Shown piece after piece: positions 1 through 12,534 of a stretch of 64,000 nucleotides of DNA. The notes beneath the pieces are model-generated. The model had not been told where the DNA came from, did not search any database, and worked only from the letters and a program-made list of their open reading frames with translations. The stretch comes from Neodontobutis hainanensis (taxonomy: Eukaryota; Chordata; Actinopteri; Gobiiformes; Odontobutidae), in assembly GCA_024349245.1 (NCBI GenBank), contig JALDNG010000001.1, forward strand, positions 4,876,501-4,940,500, written 5' to 3'. A program made the translations under genes and the position numbers. How positions within the stretch are numbered: position 1 is the stretch's first letter; every line of letters begins with the position of its first letter.

Positions 1-289
1 AGCTTCTGGGCTCCATTGATGTTGACCACACTCAGTATATGTTTGGACACACAAAGGTACATAAAATGTGGTTTGTTAAGATACATACTGTATGTTGTAT
101 GTCTAGCAGTTCTGATTTATAGCAGTGTCATTTTTGTTTGGTTGTATAACAGGTGTTCTTTAAAGCTGGTCTGCTGGGTGTACTGGAGGAGTTGAGAGAC
201 GAGAAACTCGCCTCACTGGTTTGTATGCTTCAGGCTCTCGCCAGAGGATATGTCATGAGGAAGGAGTTTGTTAAGATGATGCAGAGAAG
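1..289 (+). CDS. Myosin converter end and light-chain-binding neck (exons 1-56 and 153-289)
   Basis: The first visible exon enters mid-codon (AG CTT CTG) and ends with GHTK. The second reads VFFKAGLLGVLEELRDEK, then an IQ-type helix containing ALARGYVMRKEF. In this family the neck binds the essential and regulatory light chains. The upstream motor domain lies before base 1. Confidence 0.95.
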
Positions 290-3200
290 GTACAATTATT
301 TAAAAAAATTAAATAAAATGACACCAAATTGACAACTTAAACTCTTAACTTAACTCTTAACTTAAACAAACATTGATGCATTTGTGTGAACGTGTGCAGA
401 GAATCTATCTACACCATCCAGTACAACATCCGCTCCTTCACTACTGTGAAAGACTGGCCATGGATGAGTCTGTACTTCAAGATCAAGCCTCTGCTCAAGA
501 GTGCAGAGACGGAGAAAGAACTGCAGAATATGAAAGAGAACTATGAGAAGATGAAATCTGACCTGGCCGCTGCTCTGGCAAAGAAGAAAGAGCTGGAAGA
601 GAAAATGATTGCCGTGCTGCGAGAGAAAAATGACCTGCAGTTGCAAGTAGCTTCGGTAAGTGAATAATTTAAAGAGATTATGGAATTTTAAATAAGAATG
701 TAAATATAAATTTCATTATAAATCTGTCTATGTATGTGCTATAGGAAGTCGACAACCTCTCAGATGCTGAGGAAAGGTGTGAGGGGCTCATTAAAAGCAA
801 AATCCAACTTGAAGCCAAACTCAAAGAGACGAGTGAGAGACTTGAGGATGAGGAGGAAATCAACGCTGAGCTGACTGCGAAGAAGAGGAAGCTGGAGGAT
901 GAATGCTCTGAGCTGAAAAAAGACATTGACGATTTGGAGCTCACCTTGGCCAAAGTGGAGAAAGAGAAACATGCCACCGAGAACAAGGTTTGTTTGATTG
1001 TTCAGTTATTGATATTCCCATTCATAACAAATAAAATGTTTCATAGTAGATGCTACTGAAATACTGATTAAACATTCTTTGTAAATTTTATACAAACTTG
1101 GAAACAATTTGACAAACAGAAAAAAAACACACAGAACAAACAAACAACACAAGTCTGACCCTACCCTGTCACTGCCTCACAGCTGCTCTCTTTGTCAGCA
1201 TGAGGAATCATGTTACTTATTAAAGTAAACTAATTTAGAAGCAGATGCAAGCACAAGGGCCAATTTGAAGTATCATTAGCGATGCCAGGCCACCCACTCT
1301 GCCAAGACAGGACGGCTGTCTGACTAGCAAGCTCCTAAACAAAAAAACACCTAATACCCTGGCTTCCAAACTATACTGACTATCTACACAAACTGATACT
1401 CCAGTAGGTTTCTCCAACAGAAAATATTTGCAGCACCTCAAAAAAGGCATGGTTGCATCAGGCCAGCCACATCTAGAACAAAACTCAAGTGTCAGCAATA
1501 ACCCAGCTTAAGCCATATAAGAGATAGTGATAGAACATAAAAAGTGAAACATGTAAATAAACCGTCCAAACAGGATTTTGCAGTGTAGAGCAGTAATGCT
1601 GTCTGCATTCAGAAATCTAATAAAAGTCTTGTGCATATCACTGGTTACATAATCTTGAGTATGTAATGATACATATTCAAGAGTAAACCAAATCCAAATT
1701 TAAAACCAGACCAAAGATGGCGCTGGAGCATTACAAAAATGATATCAATAATGCTGTCTGTCCTGAGTTTTCTAAGAGTCCTGTGCACACTCAAAAATCA
1801 AAAATAAGCAATAATTAAATACAAAGCTGGACAGTGAAAGGCCATTTGGCATTATAATAACTGTCAGATGAGTCCATGGTTAAATGAGGAATAGATATTG
1901 ATAACGTCAGGACCAGTATTTGTGCTGTTACGTGATCACGTCTGTATATTAGATCGACCAGTGCTGTAGCAGATCGACAGCATCTTCACTCAGGACTTAA
2001 AACAACTGTGTGAATTTTATGAGTTTATTGTGAGCTAATAGAAATGAGAGTTGTGGTCATTTTTAGGTGAAAAACCTGACAGAGGAGATGACATCTCAAG
2101 ATGAGTCTATTGCCAAACTGACCAAAGAGAAGAAAGCCCTCCAAGAGGCCCATCAGCAAACTCTGGATGACCTCCAGGCAGAGGAAGACAAAGTCAACAC
2201 TCTGACCAAAGCCAAGACCAAGCTGGAACAGCAAGTGGACGATGTGAGGAAACCTTGTTTTTGTATTGATAATGTCCGCAACATGTGTCTTACTGGGATA
2301 ACCTTTTGAAAACTGTAGCTTGAGGGATCTCTGGAGCAAGAGAAGAAACTCCGCATGGACCTTGAGAGAGCCAAGAGAAAGCTGGAGGGAGACTTGAAAC
2401 TGGCCCAAGAATCAATCATGGATCTGGAAAATGAAAAGCAGCAATCTGATGAGAAAATCAAAAAGTATACTTACAATACTTTAAGAATCGCACGCTATGA
2501 ATGGAGTTGTGTAATTGATAGATATTGTTATACAATTTTGGAAATTGGAAATTGTATAATGAAACCAATATGAAACTATTTTGGCAAAATATGTTTTTAG
2601 GAAAGACTTTGAGATCAGTCAGTTCCTCAGCAAGATTGAGGATGAACAGTCCCTTAGTGCTCAGCTTCAGAAGAAGATCAAGGAACTCCAGGTAAAAACC
2701 TTTTTGTTAGATTTGTTGAAAAAAAATTTAAATAAAAAAAACACAAAACAAAAAAAATGTATGTTTTTTTGTTGCTCTGATCAAATGTAGGCTCGTATTG
2801 AGGAGCTGGAGGAGGAGATTGAGGCTGAGAGAGCAGCTCGTGCAAAGGTGGAGAAGCAGAGAGCTGACCTCTCCAGGGAGCTAGAGGAGATCAGTGAGAG
2901 GCTGGAGGAAGCTGGTGGAGCCACATCCACCCAGATTGAGCTGAACAAGAAACGTGAGGCTGAGTTCCAGAAGCTGCGTCGTGATCTTGAAGAGTCCACC
3001 CTGCAGCATGAGGCGACCGCTGCAGCTCTTCGCAAGAAGCAAGCTGACAGTGTTGCTGAGCTGGGAGAGCAGATCGACAACCTCCAGCGGGTCAAACAGA
3101 AGCTGGAGAAAGAGAAGAGCGAGTACAAAATGGAGATCGATGACCTCTCCAGCAACATGGAAGCTGTGGCTAAAGCAAAGGTAAAAAACTATGTTTCAAT

Positions 3201-6200
3201 AGAATTTTTGGTTACATGTTCCTGCAATACAAACTGAAGCTAACTGCCATGTCCTCTCACCTCACAAATATTGTCTCCCTTCTGCTTTTTATAGGGCAAC
3301 TTAGAAAAAATGTGCAGGACTCTTGAGGACCAGTTTAGTGAGCTCAAGGCCAAAAATGATGAGAATGTTCGCCAGCTCAATGACATTAATGCTCAGAGAG
3401 CTAGACTGCAGACAGAGAATGGTATAGCACTAAAGCCAAAAGTATATTTATTGTTAGTCCTGAACTCTTTGCCACTAAATGATTATTAATCCATTACAGG
3501 TGAGTTTGCTCGTCAGATTGAGGAGAAGGAAGCTCTGGTTTCCCAGCTGACCAGGGGCAAACAGGCTTTTACTCAGCAGATTGAAGAGCTGAAGAGACAC
3601 CTTGAGGAGGAAGTCAAGGTATGAAAAATGAATTGTCTTAAATATTATATATTTCTTTTCATGTTCAACAGAGATGACTAAATACTATATACTAAATGTT
3701 GATTTGAAAAGGCCAAGAACGCCCTGGCTCATGCTGTCCAGTCTGCCCGTCATGACTGTGATCTGCTCAGAGAGCAGTTTGAGGAGGAGCAGGAGGCCAA
3801 GGCTGAACTGCAGAGAGGAATGTCCAAGGCCAACAGTGAAGTGGCTCAGTGGAGAAGCAAATATGAGACTGATGCTATTCAGCGCACAGAGGAGCTGGAG
3901 GAGTCCAAGTAAATAAAATTATTAATTTTCTTCTCTGAGTTTTATGCAAGGTGATTTATGTGTTTATTCTGTATTTGTGTTTCCTTCTCTTATTCCTTAA
4001 CCACAGGAAAAAGCTTGCCCAGCGTCTGCAGGAGGCTGAGGAATCCATTCAGGCTGTGAACTCAAAGTGTGCCTCTTTGGAGAAGACCAAACAGAGGCTG
4101 CATGGTGAGGTGGAGGACCTCATGATTGATGTGGAGAGAGCTAATGCTCTGGCTGCCAACCTGGACAAGAAGCAGAGAAACTTTGACAAAGTAAACAACA
4201 ATGAAAATAAGACCCAATCATATCTCTATCATATACATTTTTAACTCACAGTACATATTCTCAGGTCCTGGCAGAGTGGAAGCAGAAGTATGAGGAGGGT
4301 CAGGCTGAACTGGAGGGAGCCCAGAAGGAGGCTCGTTCTTTGAGCACTGAGCTTTTTAAGATGAAGAACTCTTATGAGGAGGCTCTGGATCACCTGGAGA
4401 CCATGAAGAGAGAGAACAAGAACCTGCAGCGTAAGTCATTCCTCTCACTTGAGTAAATATAGGGAAAACAAAAATACAGCTAGTTGTTAGTTAATTTTAC
4501 TCTAACTTTAATGTACATTTAATTAACAGTGCAATTAAACAACACAAGTTAAATTAATTAAGCCCCATTTTGTTTTTCTTCAGAGGAGATCTCAGATTTG
4601 ACTGAACAGATCGGTGAGACTGGAAAGAGCATCCATGAGCTGGAGAAAGCCAAGAAGACTGTTGAGACAGAGAAGGTTGAGATACAGACAGCATTGGAGG
4701 AAGCTGAGGTATCGTTAAATTAAGTAATGATTTGTATTCAACACTATACAACTGATCAAATATTTGATATTATATCAAGTATATCAAAAATAATATCAAA
4801 TATAATATTTTTTGTGTCATCTTTTCAAAAGGGCACACTGGAGCATGAGGAGGCCAAGATTCTCCGTGTTCAGCTGGAGCTCAACCAAATCAAAGGTGAG
4901 GTTGACAGGAAGCTGGCAGAGAAGGACGAGGAGATGGAGCAGATCAAGAGGAACAGCCAGAGGATCATTGACTCCATGCAGAGCACTCTTGATTCTGAGG
5001 TCAGGAGCAGGAATGATGCTCTGAGAATCAAAAAGAAGATGGAGGGAGACCTGAATGAGATGGAGATTCAGCTGAGCCATGCCAACAGACAGGCTGCTGA
5101 GGCCCAGAAACAACTGAGGAATGTCCAGGGCCAGCTCAAGGTGACTTAATCAAGTCCTTCAAACAAAAGTAGGATCAAAGTTTGTACTAAAGAGTATGTG
5201 AGTGAAATGTTCTCTTTGCTGTTACCAGGATGCCCAACTGCACCTTGACGATGCCATCAGAGGACATGAAGATATGAAGGAACAGGTCGCTATGGTGGAG
5301 CGCAGAAATGGCCTGATGCTGTCTGAGATTGAGGAACTGAGAGCTGCTCTGGAACAGACAGAAAGAGCACGCAAGGTGGCTGAGCAGGAGTTGGTGGACG
5401 CTAGTGAGCGTGTCGGACTGCTTCACTCTCAGGTCTGGCTTTAGATTATTCTCTGAGAGTAATAGCTAACTAAATAAAACCATCCATCTAAGTATGTGTC
5501 TCTTGGTAACACAGAACACCAATCTTCTGAACACCAAGAAGAAGCTGGAGGCTGATCTGGTCCAGGTTCAGGGTGAAGTGGATGATACAATTCAGGAAGC
5601 AAGAAATGCTGAAGAGAAAGCTAAAAAAGCTATCACTGACGTGAGTTCATAATGACTATAAACACTAAACCACTAAACTACTACTACCTAAACTAAAGAG
5701 AATACTTACACTCTTTAACATTTCAGGCTGCCATGATGGCTGAGGAGCTGAAGAAGGAGCAGGACACCAGTTCTCATCTTGAGAGGATGAAGAAGAACCT
5801 GGAGGTCACTGTCAAGGATCTGCAGCACCGTCTGGATGAGGCTGAAAACCTCGCCATGAAGGGCGGCAAGAAGCAACTCCAGAAACTGGAGTCCAGGGTG
5901 TGTGCCTTTGTTGAAGTGTTTGTTTGTAATAAATACTGTTTAATACATTTTAAACTAATGTATTTTAAATGTCTTTTTGAAAGGTGCGTGAGCTTGAAGC
6001 AGAAGTTGAAGCTGAGCAGAGACGTGGAGCTGATGCAATTAAAGGAGTCCGCAAGTATGAGAGGAGAGTCAAGGAGCTGACCTATCAGGTATTTTACTTT
6101 TCTTTGTAGAACACACCTTAGAAACTGTGTCAGTGTTTAATGTCTAAGAACCTGAGAATGCATGTCTTTTGACTATATATTCTTTAAATATAACATTACG

Positions 6201-6754
6201 GTTAGAGTCTTATTTAAACATAAACTTAGCTTCATATCTACATATTTTGCTGATTTTCTTGAGCTTACATTTACAGACTGAGGAGGACAAGAAGAATGTG
6301 ACCAGACTCCAGGATTTGGTGGACAAGCTGCAGCTTAAAGTCAAAGCTTACAAGAGACAAGCTGAGGAGGCTGTAAGTATTGAATTATATAATGTAAGTA
6401 ATTATATAATATTCTACTATATTTATATGAAACATTTGACAAAGATTGACATTTTACAATTACGTAATATTACATCTGAATACTAATTCATAAATGTATG
6501 ATATATTTGACAGGAGGAGCAGGCAAACACTCACATGTCCAGACTCAGAAAGATTCAACATGAAATGGAGGAAGCTCAAGAGCGTGCTGACATCGCTGAG
6601 TCTCAGGTCAACAAGCTAAGAGTCAAGAGCCGTGATGCTGGGAAGGTAATCTTTTAATAATTTTTTATTTTTTTTTTTACGTTGTTATACACTGAAGATG
6701 AAGCAAGCATTTAACTTTTTTTTCTTTTTCCAGTCAGTCAACAATGCTGAATAA
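1..6754 (+). CDS. Fast skeletal-type myosin heavy chain, 3' part (22 exons; 5' end outside window)
   Basis: Encodes the C-terminal ~1190 residues of a class II sarcomeric myosin heavy chain (whole protein usually ~1935 aa), the thick-filament motor of striated muscle. Exons: 1-56, 153-289, 400-655, 745-987, 2067-2243, 2319-2464, 2601-2691, 2791-3180, 3295-3421, 3500-3618, 3712-3908, 4007-4190, 4265-4430, 4584-4708, 4832-5140, 5229-5432, 5515-5640, 5727-5897, 5984-6088, 6277-6372, 6514-6645 and 6734-6754. All have GT/AG borders and join in frame without a stop. Order seen: converter end (GSIDVDHTQY), neck, head-rod junction with WPWM and FKIKPLLKSAE, then uninterrupted heptad-rich rod, including KNLTEEM and GGKKQLQKLESR. 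Rod blocks such as DLELTLAKVEKEKHATENK match fast rather than slow/cardiac paralogues as I recall them. Fish carry many tandem fast paralogues, so the exact orthologue is open. Confidence 0.97.
988..2066 (+). other. Largest myosin intron, repeat-bearing
   Basis: A 1.08-kb intron among introns that are otherwise about 75-240 bp. It has no coding signal. At ~1590 and ~1745 it carries two diverged copies of a motif (taatgctgtctg, then tcttgtgcac or tcctgtgcac ~30 bp later). A third copy is near 41440 in a dpp10 intron, so this is an interspersed repeat. The intron ends with a T-rich tract and AG at 2065-2066. Confidence 0.7.
6734..6754 (+). CDS. Last myosin coding exon, tail tip SVNNAE and stop
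   Basis: A 21-nt terminal exon after a T-rich acceptor (tttttccag). It encodes six residues, SVNNAE, then TAA at 6752-6754. It follows the end of the coiled coil (KLRVKSRDAGK) in frame and forms the short non-helical tailpiece. Confidence 0.9.
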   Translation, partial: SVNNAE

Positions 6755-6819
6755 AGAGCAACAACATTTTGTCTTGCTGATGAAATTCATAAAATATGAA
6801 TGTACTGGCATTGTTTCAA

Positions 6820-6825
6820 AATAAA
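6820..6825 (+). promoter_or_regulatory. Polyadenylation signal of the myosin gene
   Basis: AATAAA lies 66 bp after the stop codon in an AT-rich 3' UTR, with a T-rich stretch downstream. Position and strand fit the myosin transcript. Confidence 0.75.
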
Positions 6826-7130
6826 AATATTCAACATTTATTTTGCCATTTCTTTGTTACTCCAATTAGAATAAGCCCTATTTACAATTAAACAGCACCC
6901 TACAAGTTCAGTTATGTTTAAACCGAATTACTTTATGTTTTTCTGGGAATAAATAGGTTTACAAGGCTGTGTTCAAGAAAAACATTTATGATGTTGATAG
7001 GATCAAGTGTCAGTATTGTGATACGTCCCATAACTAGCCTTAAGAATAAATACACAATAAAATGTTGATGATTTTTAAAAGCAAAAAACTTTATCTAAAC
7101 AGAACACGTATTTCTTTAGTTAAAGCTCAC
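6826..7130. other. AT-rich intergenic sequence, nothing recognised
   Basis: Probably the myosin 3' flank. I see no ORF, tandem repeat or known element until LINE similarity begins at ~7135. Confidence 0.5.
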
Positions 7131-7134
7131 GTTA

Positions 7135-8824
7135 GTGCAAGTATCTGGGATCTTCAAAATTTTTCTCTCGGGAGACCAGCCGCCGAGAGGAAGACAGACG
7201 CTTAAACTGTGGCCCTATTTGGGGCAAATGATGTTAAACATTATAAACCTGTTCCTGTCTACTGGCACCGTTCCTTCCCTTTTCAAGGCTGTGGTCAAAC
7301 CCCTGCTCAAAAAACCTACTCTGGATCCTGGATGCCTAAATAATTTCCCTATTGTCTCCAATTTACCTTTTCTATCTAAAGTCCTCAAAAAAGTTGTGTT
7401 AAAACAACTTACTCTATATCTATCGGAAAATGACCTCCTCGAACCACATTTAGGGCCTCTTATTCCACTGAAACAGCTTTAGTTAAAGTGACAAATGATC
7501 TCCTCCTTCAGATGGACGAGGACTCATCGTCTCTACTGTTATTGCTGGATCTCAGTGCTGCATTTGATACGATTGATCATGCAATGTTAATCAACAGACT
7601 AAAAGATGTTTTTGGCATCTCTGGCTCTGCTCTTGCTTGGTTAGAATCCTATCTGTGTGATAGGTGTCATTTTGTCTCGTTTAATAAATCCTTCTCCTCC
7701 ACGGCACCAGTGAAATTTGGTGTGCCACAAGGGTCTGTGCTTGGTCCCATACTTTTTTCACTATATGTTACACCATTGGGACAAATCATCAGAAGTTATG
7801 GAGTGAACTTGAAGTGCGAGCAGATATACTCAAACATGAACTACATAAAATACCGCACGTGCCTTACAGCTGAAAGCCTGCAGTCCAGGATCAAGATTAA
7901 GGTTACATCTTACATGCCCAATGTTGAGAAGCTGTCCAGTGATGTCCGTAAACAGAAGTCACATTAAACGGGTAAGAACACAATCCAGGCACATATTTAG
8001 TAACAAAAAGGCTTTTTTATAAAGTGATTTCAGATTTTTGTCACTAGCCTATATATTTGGAATGACACATAGGGAAGTTCAGGTCCAAAGATGGCTGCAT
8101 TATTGTGCGTCAAGAGAAGAGGATGATGCTGCATTTTACCCTTACACTGACTTACTTAGCATTTTAAGAAAACTTTTGTCATGGGCATGACTGAGCTACT
8201 TTTAGACTTTTAACAAAGACCAGGAAGTTCGATCACATTACTCCGATCCTGGCTTCATTTCACTGGCTTCCTATTCATGTTAGAGCTGATTTCAAAGTTC
8301 TCTTGTTAACCTATTAAATCCTGTTTGGACACTCACCCTCTGACCTCTCTGACCTCATCACCTGGTATACTCCAGCTCGTACCCTTCGCTCTCAGGACGC
8401 TGGCCTCCTTCAACTTCCTCGAATAAAGAAGAAGTCTGCTGGCTACAGAGCCTTTTCTTATAGAGCCCCATTTTTATGGAATGGGCTCCCGGTGGAAGTA
8501 CGGCGATCTGACTCTGTTGAGGCTTTCAAAAGCAAACTCAAAACATACTTATTTCACCAAACATATGGAGACTGATAGATCATAGGGTTAGGTTTACACT
8601 GGCTGTAGCTGTGGGTATATGCTTAACCGCTCATATTATTATTACATCTGCCTATTTTTCAGTAGTATTTAGCACTTTTTTTCTCCTTTCTACCTCCTCC
8701 TAAGGTGGACACAAACCTCCGATCTGCTGGTTGATGTGTACCCCTTACCCCAGACTATGCTCCAGTACGAGGACCCCCAGCCCATGTGTCATCTACCTTG
8801 AAGTTGGCTGAGGTCCCATCCACC

Positions 8825-8913
<89 letters not shown>

Positions 8914-9185
8914 GGACACTGGGCGCTGTCGACATAAATGTTTTTTTTTTTTTGTGAATATATTTGTGTAATTTTATGTATTTTTCAACTGGACACATTC
9001 TTGCACGGCCTGTCCGTCCTGGGAGTGGATCCCTCCTTCTGTGGTTCTCCCTGAGGTTTCTCTTTTTTAACCCAGCTTGAGTTTTTCCTCACCCTGATGC
9101 AGGGTCTAAGGACAGATCCCCTGTCCAAAATTTTGATATACAAATAAATGAATGCACAAGAAATATATTTGTAAACCTCACATAA
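7135..9185 (+). mobile_element. Degenerate LINE of the L2/Rex1 (CR1-like) group
   Basis: Remnant of a non-LTR retrotransposon reverse transcriptase. Blocks in order: PSLFKAVVKPLLKKPTLDPG (~7270-7335), then after a frameshift the palm segment LLDLSAAFDTIDH and GVPQGSVLGPILFSLY (7540-7770). The C-terminal block is at ~8235-8575 (YRAFSYRAPFLWNGLP, EAFKSKLKTYLFHQ). Coding similarity stops just before the expected catalytic YADD block; 7810-8200 does not match. A 3' UTR-like part follows (ggagtggatccctccttctg, ~9016), interrupted by a dinucleotide array. Several stops and the lost YADD make it inactive. Confidence 0.8.
8827..8909 (+). repeat. (AC)n microsatellite, about 41 units
   Basis: An uninterrupted AC dinucleotide array inside the 3' part of the LINE remnant. 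Likely length-polymorphic. Confidence 0.98.
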
Positions 9186-10035
9186 AGCTTTTGAAGCCAA
9201 TAATGTGGAGCTGTCATCTACAGAAAAAGCAAGTTTTTTTTTACAATACAGACTTAATTTTGTTAATAAGTAAAACTAAAAACAAAGGCTACATGTTACA
9301 CTCACATACCCTACATTCTTAACTATATTCAGGGCTTGAAATTTTTACCTTATTGGCCGCTATTATTATTATTATTTTTTAAAGTAATTTGCCATTTAAG
9401 ACTTTAATTAGGAATCGATTTCTTTTTTATTTAACCTTTATTTATCCAGGAAAGTCCCACTGAGATTACAAATCTCTTTTTCCGGGGAGTCCTGCAGGGA
9501 GAATAGTATGATCAGAGAATATTACAAAAAAATTGACAATGGCCAATGGGGAGGGGGGTTAAACTTTATTTTCTGATTATGGGCAATGTCGCAGGTTTTA
9601 ACAATTTAGTGTCGTTAATGTCAAGCCCTGGTTATGCTCATCCAGTCTTTTTTAAACTGTTTAGTAGGCCTAGCTTGATTTTGTGGTGACTGGTAAGAGC
9701 CGACTTTGTAAGCTTGTTAGCACTTACCAGGAGACATAATTGAGGGAGATACACAAAAGTTGGGCTCATTTTTGCTGTGGTGTCAATGTAGTGTGAGGCT
9801 AATCTAAGTGCTACTTCATCCCTCCCACTTTGCATTTATCTACTGTCTTTGTCATCTCATTTGAACTTAAGAATTACATAACTTTCTTTTAACAGACTGT
9901 AGTCCTGGTTTAGTCCTGGTTTAGTCCTGGTTAAATTTAGCACCGGTGGACTCCAGTTAAGTTGTAAAAGCATCTAAAGGATGATCAGCGGAAAAAGGAT
10001 GTACTTGAGCTAAATTTTGAGTGTCATGGAAAAAG
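9186..10035. other. Gene-free stretch with a diverged dispersed repeat
   Basis: No supported coding region. Around 9428-9505 the sequence aacctttatttatccaggaa, followed by gtcccactgagatt, resembles a repeat widespread in fish genomes; I cannot name the family. At 9900-9932 an 11-bp unit (tagtcctggtt) is repeated three times in tandem. Confidence 0.5.
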
Positions 10036-10870
10036 TGAAAAAGTGCTTTTTTATTTTTTATTTTTAATAAATTTGCAAAGTTTTCAAACAAACATATTTC
10101 ATGTTGTCATTATGGGGTATTATTTGTAGAATGTTAAAGAAAATAATTAATTGACTAAACTTTAGAAAAAGGCTGTAACATAACACAATGTGGAAAAACA
10201 GAAGTGCTGTGATACGAATAATGACTGAACGTGCATTTAAGTCTATTTCAATGTGCGGACAATAACATAACATTAACTATATGGTTCAGCTACAAAGAGC
10301 ATTATTTACAATAAGAGAGTGGAAATAGTTGAAATACGATTTACCTTTTGTTCTCGGTAAGTCCCATCATTCTGTCATATTCAGTCATTTACTGAGAGCC
10401 TCCTGTGTTTTCCTTTTCTTTTTTCATAAAGGTATAGCACAAGATTCCAACAGTCACAATATCAATCTTTATGTGTACTTAAAGTGTATTTTGTAAACAT
10501 ATTAAAGTTAAAATAGTACAGGATTATTTATGTCATGTATTTATGCCTAAAAACGGTAAAAACACTAAATCAAATATAAATCTGGGCAGCCTGCTGTTGT
10601 TGAAGTTGCCTTGCCAAAGTCTCAAAATGAACGTGATATAAGCATTGTGGGATTTTGTATTAAATTTTAAGCTTGATGCAGATCAAACACTGCTGCAAAA
10701 GCCCCCCCAAAAAACAAAAAAATACTTCAGTAAACTATTTTTTAATGAATATGAATATGTTTTTTATCTACCTCTGAATGTGTGGTTGTTGACATGAAGG
10801 CCGTAAGTGACCGTTGGAGGTGGACTGATTACAACAGACATGACTCAACAGAGTGGCACAAAAGTGTAAT
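10036..10870. repeat. Dispersed repeat (10060-10215) plus AT-rich filler
   Basis: The block with aaatttgcaaagttttcaaa, tcatgttgtcattatggggt and ctgtaacataacacaatgtg matches a very common fish dispersed repeat as I remember it, probably part of a DNA transposon. The rest is AT-rich with no ORF of note. Confidence 0.5.
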
Positions 10871-12529
10871 CAACAAAGTTGGGACATTGCGTAACATGTA
10901 AATAAAATCAGGTGTTGAAACAGAGATAGTTTACCAGTTTATGAAAAAAATAACTCTTTCAAAATTGGATGAAAACACATCATTACAAAAGGTTGAAAAA
11001 GTAAGAGTTAAAAAAAATGCTGAAGGAGCAATTTACAACTAACTAGGTTAAAGACTGAGAAAAAAGGAGCATTTTAGAAAGACTGTCAGAAGTAAAGATG
11101 GGTATCATCACCAATCTGCAAAAAAGTTTACAGAAAAAGAAAAGAATTAAGAAAAAACAACCCAAAAACAATGACATCTTCTCTGGTACAAAGCTTATGC
11201 CATTCTTCAGAGAAAACAAATTTTGGCTGCCTGTATCTGAGATCTGGACACTTTTTTTGTCATGACCTACAGCTCATGACCATAGCTAAGGGTGGGAACA
11301 TAAGGCACAAAGATATAACTTTCTTGTTCACTGAGAAAACTCAACACATGGCGGCTGAACTGGACACACCTGCCAGCATCTTCTCACTGTGGGCGACCTT
11401 AGATATTTTGTCTAAAGAAGTGAAATGTTTGGAGAACCTTATACTCTTTCAAATATCTATAGACCGCCAACCTCAGTCAATATGTTTTTCATAAGACAAG
11501 TCCAAACTGTGTTAGAATACTCAATAACAGAGATGATTATTACGGGGAAAGAGCTGAACCCCATCTTTAACTAGTCCTAGTCCTCCTAAAAAGCTTGTAA
11601 AATGTCTTAATGGAGGACATATGGAAAACACCACATCCAAATTCAAGGGGTTACACTTTTACCTCGCATCCCTAAAATAGCTGTAGATTAGATTATTTAT
11701 TTCCGTCTTCAATAGGTATAAATATAGTATCCTGGGAAAAACATGATCCAGAAGCACAGGTGTTTTCTCTGTAACTAAGGCTCATTTAAAATGGACAGTG
11801 GCAAAGTGGAAAACTGTTCTGTGTCAGACAAATCAAAATTTGAAGTTCTTTTTTTGGTAAACTGGCATGCCATGTCATCTGGACTAAAGAGGACAAGGAC
11901 AATCCAAGTTGTTATGAGCGCTCAATTCAGAAGCCTGTATCTCTGATGGGATGGGGGCATGAGTGCGTGTGGCATGGGCAGCTTACACATCTGGAAAGAC
12001 ACCATCAAAGCTGAAAAGTATATCCAAGTTCTAGAGCAACATATGCTCCCATCCATACATAGTCTCTTTCAGGAAAGACCTTGCATTTTCCAACATGAAA
12101 ATGCTAGACCACATACTGCATCAATTACAACATCATGACTACTTAGAAGAAGGATCCCGTCTAAAATGGCCAGATCTTTCACCCATAGAAAACATCATAA
12201 AGAGAAAGATGCAACAAAGAAGACCTAAGACATTTAAGCAACTAGAAGCCTGTATCAGACAAGAATGGGACAACATTCCTAAACTTGAGGAACTTGTCTC
12301 CTCAGTCCCACACGATTGAAGACTCTCACACAGTGGTATACATGGCCTTGTCCCAAAGTTTTTGAGATGTGTTGATGCCATGAAATTTAAAATCAACTTT
12401 TTTTTCCTTTAAAATTATACATTTACTCAGTTTAATCATTTATTATGTTATTTATGCTGTATTCTGAATAAAATATCATTGCATTGTATTTTTTAATTCA
12501 CAATTTTTACAGTGTCACAATTTTTTTGG
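10871..12529 (+). mobile_element. Tc1/mariner transposon relic with both terminal repeats
   Basis: The left end (caacaaagttgggacattg, ~10871) and right end (cagtgtcacaattttttt, ~12509-12528) are imperfect inverted partners. The transposase is badly decayed. The best block is at 12162-12310 (KWPDLSPIENI, then RRPKTFKQLEACIRQEWDNI), matching the C-terminal DDE region of Tc1-like enzymes. An earlier block at ~11785 starts HLKWTVAKWKT. The segment 11160-11760 does not belong to the transposase and includes an antisense LINE fragment. Non-functional. Confidence 0.8.
11195..11400 (-). mobile_element. Small antisense Rex3-like LINE fragment inside the Tc1 relic
   Basis: agctcatgaccatag and its surroundings (11230-11300) align by eye with 46840-46925 of the Rex3 copy on the minus strand, with matching flanks (gctgcctgtatctgagatct against gccgcctgtatccgggatct). 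Similarity is patchy, so this is an old insertion. Confidence 0.5.
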
Positions 12530-12534
12530 AAACC

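Noticed and set aside
362..5426. Minus-strand and alternative-frame ORFs of 60-140 codons across the myosin exons
   Set aside because: They overlap confirmed coding exons of a heptad-rich, low-stop sequence and have no splice or homology support.
8786..8971. ORF encoding a long Thr-His repeat
   Set aside because: It is only the translation of the (AC)n microsatellite.
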